Shown here piece after piece: positions 54,073 through 57,629 of a stretch of 57,629 bases of DNA (positions are counted from its first letter, which is position 1; every line of letters begins with the position of its first letter). The stretch is taken from contig CALXLX010000010.1 in assembly GCA_944389315.1 (NCBI GenBank), positions 1 to 57,629 of the forward strand, given 5' to 3'. A program made the translations under genes and the position numbers. This stretch comes from an uncultured Opitutales bacterium. Lineage in GTDB: Bacteria > Verrucomicrobiota > Verrucomicrobiia > Opitutales > Intestinicryptomonadaceae. The notes beneath the pieces were generated by a model that made no database searches, was not told the DNA's origin, and saw only the letters and a list, made by a program, of their open reading frames with translations.

Positions 54073-57000
54073 ATGAGCTCCTATTCAAATCTGAAATTAG
54101 CGCTTGCGCTGTTGTATCTTGCCGGAATTTGCAGTGTATGTTCCGGCGATTCTTTCCGGAAAACTTCCGCATATGCCGATGCAAAGGCGCCTTCAGATAT
54201 TTCGGAACTGCTCGACGGCTTCAAGAATCCGAACGACACGGCGCGACCGTTAACTTATTGGAACTGGATTAACGGGAGTGTCACCAAAGAGGGCATAATC
54301 GCGGATCTCGAGGCAATGCGCAATGCCGGGATTGCCGGCGCGATAATTTTCGACGCGAGCATATACGTGCCTTTTGGTGGCGTTGTTTACGGCTCTGACG
54401 AATGGAACGAGCTTATACGCGTTGCCATGAGGAAGGCCAAAGAGCTCGGCATGAGGCTATATCTCATGAATTGCGACGGCTGGGCCACGGCAGGCGGCCC
54501 ATGGAATACTCCGGAAACTTCCATGAAGAAACTTGTATGGAGCCAAGTTGTAGTTTCTGGTCCGGGGAAGTTTGACGGGAAGCTGCCCATGCCGCCTTCA
54601 AAGCACAATTTCTACAAGGACATAGGAATATTTTTGGTTCCCCTTGCCAAAGACTACGCGCCGCCCGTCTCTGCGAAGGAACATTCCGGATATTTGCTGT
54701 TTTCGGACGGTTCAAATTCCGAGCGCCGCCATGTCAAGATAGCCTTCAGGCGCAGAATGTCAAAGGTGCCCATGTCCGGCAGCATAGAGGTTATGCAAGA
54801 TTCCGGCCAGTGGCGCAAGATAAGGGATTTCTCGTTCTTCGGCAAGACGCAAAGCCCCTATCTTTGTCTTAGTTTTGAGCCCACGGCCGGGCGGGAGTTC
54901 AGGGTCCGCTTCGATTTGCCGCTTCCAAAGAAACTTGTAGATGCGGGGAAGTCCGAACTTGGTTCGGAAAATATGGTCGAGAATTTCCACACCCTGACCT
55001 TGTTAAATTCCATGCAAACTTCGGACAAGGCGCCCATCGCCCCGAAACTTTCGGAGGCCGAATCGGGGTTCATAGATTTGGGAGCGCCTTCCTCAGACGG
55101 AACTATTTCGGCGGAGATTCCTGATGGAAAGTGGCTGATGCTTCGCCTGGGATACACCACGACGGGCGCGATGAACCATCCGGCGCAGGAGTCGGGCAGG
55201 GGGCTTGAAACGGACAAGCTGGAAGCGTCGAGCGTTGCTGCGCACATAGAGAAATCTCTCGGAAAACATTTTGAAAACGCGCGCGCCGACGGCACTTTAG
55301 GCGCGTCTTTTGCGGGTGTCTTGTGCGACAGCTGGGAATGCGCCTCGCAAAATTGGACGGAGAAAATGCCGGAATATTTCAGCGAGCTTAGAAAATATCC
55401 GATACGCCCATGGCTGCCTTGCGCCGCGGGTTTTGCCGCGCGCAGCCCGGGGGCGTCAGAGGCTTTTCTGTTCGATTTCCGCAGGGCTATTTCCGAGTTG
55501 TCCGCGCGCAATTTCTACGGGGAAATGCGCCGAAACTTGAATGAGATAGGCTTGTCCTTATGCGGAGAGCCGTACGACGGCGTGATGTACGACGAGTTCG
55601 ACGCAGCTGGCAAGCTCGACTTCATAATGGGGGAATTTTGGCTTAATCCCAATCTGGCCGAAGGGAGGTTTTGGTGCCTGAAAAAGCAAAGCTCTGCGTC
55701 CCACATGCTCGGCAAGGCCCTCACTGGGGCGGAAGCGTTTACCGCAAGGGAGGAGTATTCAAACTGGACGCAGGCGCCGAAAGACTTAAAGCGCATAGGG
55801 GACACCGCCTTCGCGTTGGGCATAAACAGGTATGTTTTGCACACCTACGCCCACCAGCCGGGCGGGTTGCTGCCGGGGTTTTCTCTCGGCAGATACGGAA
55901 CGCATTTCAGCCGGACCAATACATGGTGGCGCGAAGCCGGAGCATGGTTAGACTATATTGCAAGAACCCAGTATATCCTTCAGAACACGGCTCCTTTTGC
56001 AGACATTTTGGTTCTGAGTCCCGGGGACATTCAAAGTGTCACCGCGAGCGCCTCTCCGGATATTCCGCGCGGCTACGATTTTGAATACGCGCCGCCGAGC
56101 GTGCTTTTGAAGGCGGTTTCCTCGGGCTCAAAAATAGTTGCGGAAAACAAGATGGAGTTTTCCGCGATAATTCTTCCGCAGAAGTGGAGGGCTTCCGAGG
56201 GGATAATGGAGAAACTCTTGTCGATAGCAGAGGCCGGCACGCCGGTATTCGGCCCGGCACCGTTTGCGCCTGACGGGCTCTTGGCCAATCCAGACTCGTG
56301 GCGGCTTACCCAAAAGAGGCTCTCCGCAAAACTCCGGCCTCTTCCCGACGGAGAGCGGCTCGGCGAAGAGCTGCGCAAATGCGGCCTGCAGCCCGATTTT
56401 AATTTTTCCGGCGGGGGCGCGGAGAGTCTGAGATACATACACAAACGCGCCTTCGGTGCCGACTTTTATTTTATTGCCAACACGGGAAATTCTCCCGCAT
56501 CCGGCAGGGCGTCTTTCAGGGTTTCTGGCAAAAGGGCGGAAATATGGAATGCTATGGACGCAACGGCAACGCCGCTGCCGCGTTTCAGCCGGGGCGGAAA
56601 GACGCTTCAGTTCGACATGAAGCTTGGCGCGGGTGAATCTTTCTTTGTGGTTTTGCGCCCGCAAGATTCCGAGACCCCCATCCCCCCCGTTGGGCTTCCT
56701 GAAAATTACAGGCTTGGCGAAGATTTTCTCCTTGGAAACGGTGTTGCCATGGAGTTGCTGAAAGGCTCGACATTCCATCTAAGACCCGAATCTTGGGGGG
56801 TGGAGTTTGCGTCGATGTTCGGCGAGAAGTTCTCCGCGCGTTTTTCGGATTTGGAAGATTGGAGGGATTCTGCCGCCGCGCGCATAAGGCATTTTTCAGG
56901 GACGGCAGTATATAGGGCAAAATTTGATTTGCCGGAATCGGCCTTGAAGCACGACGGCCTGTATTTGGATTTGGGCGGGGTGGAGAAGATCGCCAGGCTC

Positions 57001-57369
57001 AGGATAAACGGCGTCGATTTCGGCGCTCTATGGACGGCCCCTTACCGCGCCGACGTGCGCAAGGCAGTTGTTGCCGGTGAAAACGAAATAGAAGTGGAGG
57101 TCACCAACACATGGGCGAACCGCCTGATAGGGGACGCATCTTTAAAGCAGGATGTCGAATACGATCTTTCGGGGACTTCGTTTACTTCCGGCAGGCTTGC
57201 GCGCTTCCCCGACTGGTATGGAGACCCGCAGAAGACCGCCCTGCGCGAGCGCAAAACCTTTACGATATGGAAGTGTTTCGACGCGGATTCGCCTTTGCAA
57301 TCCTCCGGTTTGCTTGGCCCCATTAGCATAACGCCTGCGAGAGCGCATAAAATATCGGGAGGCGAGTGA
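54073..57369 (+). CDS. Secreted GH106-type alpha-L-rhamnosidase
   Basis: About 1098 residues from the ATG at 54073, chosen over an upstream in-frame start at 53986 because GGAGAGG sits 5 nt before it and a signal peptide (LKLALALLYLAGICSVCS) begins there. The N-terminal block has FKNPNDTARPLTYWNWINGS, VTKEGIIADLEAM and GIAGAIIFDAS, the hallmark of GH106. A middle block, GVLCDSWECASQNWTEKMPE, matches the family's catalytic region, and a C-terminal beta-sandwich has LYLDLGGVEKIARLRINGVD and WTAPYRADV. It releases terminal L-rhamnose from pectins or other rhamnosides. No terminator is seen downstream. Confidence 0.9.
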   Translation: MSSYSNLKLALALLYLAGICSVCSGDSFRKTSAYADAKAPSDISELLDGFKNPNDTARPLTYWNWINGSVTKEGIIADLEAMRNAGIAGAIIFDASIYVPFGGVVYGSDEWNELIRVAMRKAKELGMRLYLMNCDGWATAGGPWNTPETSMKKLVWSQVVVSGPGKFDGKLPMPPSKHNFYKDIGIFLVPLAKDYAPPVSAKEHSGYLLFSDGSNSERRHVKIAFRRRMSKVPMSGSIEVMQDSGQWRKIRDFSFFGKTQSPYLCLSFEPTAGREFRVRFDLPLPKKLVDAGKSELGSENMVENFHTLTLLNSMQTSDKAPIAPKLSEAESGFIDLGAPSSDGTISAEIPDGKWLMLRLGYTTTGAMNHPAQESGRGLETDKLEASSVAAHIEKSLGKHFENARADGTLGASFAGVLCDSWECASQNWTEKMPEYFSELRKYPIRPWLPCAAGFAARSPGASEAFLFDFRRAISELSARNFYGEMRRNLNEIGLSLCGEPYDGVMYDEFDAAGKLDFIMGEFWLNPNLAEGRFWCLKKQSSASHMLGKALTGAEAFTAREEYSNWTQAPKDLKRIGDTAFALGINRYVLHTYAHQPGGLLPGFSLGRYGTHFSRTNTWWREAGAWLDYIARTQYILQNTAPFADILVLSPGDIQSVTASASPDIPRGYDFEYAPPSVLLKAVSSGSKIVAENKMEFSAIILPQKWRASEGIMEKLLSIAEAGTPVFGPAPFAPDGLLANPDSWRLTQKRLSAKLRPLPDGERLGEELRKCGLQPDFNFSGGGAESLRYIHKRAFGADFYFIANTGNSPASGRASFRVSGKRAEIWNAMDATATPLPRFSRGGKTLQFDMKLGAGESFFVVLRPQDSETPIPPVGLPENYRLGEDFLLGNGVAMELLKGSTFHLRPESWGVEFASMFGEKFSARFSDLEDWRDSAAARIRHFSGTAVYRAKFDLPESALKHDGLYLDLGGVEKIARLRINGVDFGALWTAPYRADVRKAVVAGENEIEVEVTNTWANRLIGDASLKQDVEYDLSGTSFTSGRLARFPDWYGDPQKTALRERKTFTIWKCFDADSPLQSSGLLGPISITPARAHKISGGE

Positions 57370-57496
57370 GCGTTTTTTGCGGGTGCGGGCGTGCTTTTGC
57401 AATAGGCGGCATTTGCCGCCGCAATGGCGGGATTTTATCTCCAGAGGTGCGCCAGTTAACCGAAGATCTCCTTCGCTCTACGTCAAAGATTGTGGA

Positions 57497-57629
57497 ATGG
57501 GAGAAAAAAAAGAGGGCAAAGAGAACGAAAAATGTTCTACAATGCCCGATGTGTTAATAAAGGGTTATAAGATACTCAGGACGGTAAGAGTTGGTCAAGA
57601 CTTTTCGCTTGCGGAAGTTGAGCATAAGC
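57497..57629 (+). CDS. Start of an unidentified gene cut by the window end
   Basis: An open frame runs from the ATG at 57497 (or 57542) to the last base: MGEKKEGKENEKCSTMPDVL, then IKGYKILRTVRVGQDFSLA. It has no stop and a hydrophilic, plausible composition, but only 44 codons are visible and no family is recognised. No good ribosome-binding site precedes either ATG. Confidence 0.35.
   Translation, partial: MGEKKEGKENEKCSTMPDVLIKGYKILRTVRVGQDFSLAEVEHK

Overview
The window is a GC-rich, densely coded bacterial chromosome segment that looks like a Verrucomicrobiota genome, probably Opitutales-like and animal- or gut-associated. Evidence: an exosortase with a PEP-CTERM protein; an hpnC/hpnD/hpnE squalene route; a Tat-exported Gfo/Idh/MocA oxidoreductase; a beta-propeller/c-type cytochrome giant of the Planctomycetes-Verrucomicrobia kind; secreted glycan-degrading enzymes (GH106, BNR propellers, SASA esterase); and recurrent C-terminal 'YALGLD'-type repeats. 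I see no rRNA, tRNA, CRISPR array, insertion sequence or phage genes. Taxonomy is inferred from gene content only.

Layout. 1-1573 (-): 5'-complete but 3'-truncated gpmI. 1706-5476 (+): tightly packed squalene/hopanoid-type operon hpnC, a fused hpnD-hpnE, and an hpnG-like phosphorylase. 5568-6446 (-): exosortase. 6642-10245 (+): two sodium-coupled transporters, the second (NSS family) followed by a 56-aa MetS-like small subunit. 10414-17467 (-): rpmJ, rpmE, a tryptophan-codon leader peptide with an attenuator, then trpB-E-G-D-C-F-A, an order I associate with Bacteroides rather than the usual trpBA pairing. 17741-22774 (-): hypothetical exported protein, ileS, a DksA-like protein, lspA. 23125-29989: nitroreductase, gdhA (-), an ArnT-like glycosyltransferase, rplM-rpsI, an MFS transporter. 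30321-35108 (-): Gfo/Idh/MocA oxidoreductase and a 1080-aa three-haem propeller cytochrome. 35397-41307 (+): a vitamin B12 acquisition locus with promoter, cobalamin riboswitch, PEP-CTERM DUF4465-like protein, BtuB-like TonB-dependent receptor and a large surface protein. 41441-47745 (+): BNR_4 propeller, recJ, SASA-type esterase and a sialidase-like protein. 47973-52874 (-): PIG-L deacetylase and glycosyltransferase; then clpX-like, ubiE/menG and a pseudouridine synthase linked by ATGA overlaps. 53268 onward (+): an HU-family protein, a possible small RNA, a GH106 alpha-L-rhamnosidase, and the start of an unidentified gene cut by the window end.

How the parts fit. The exosortase at 5.6 kb could process the PEP-CTERM protein at 35.8 kb, which makes the B12 locus the most interesting system here: a riboswitch-controlled set in which the putative B12-capture protein carries an exosortase signal instead of the lipoprotein anchor used by Bacteroidota. 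The second standout is the trp attenuator: a 25-codon leader with tandem Trp codons, a pause hairpin, an antiterminator and a terminator, beginning 5 nt after the rpmE stop codon. Three neighbouring proteins (L36, L31 and the DksA-like protein) all lack the usual zinc-binding cysteines.
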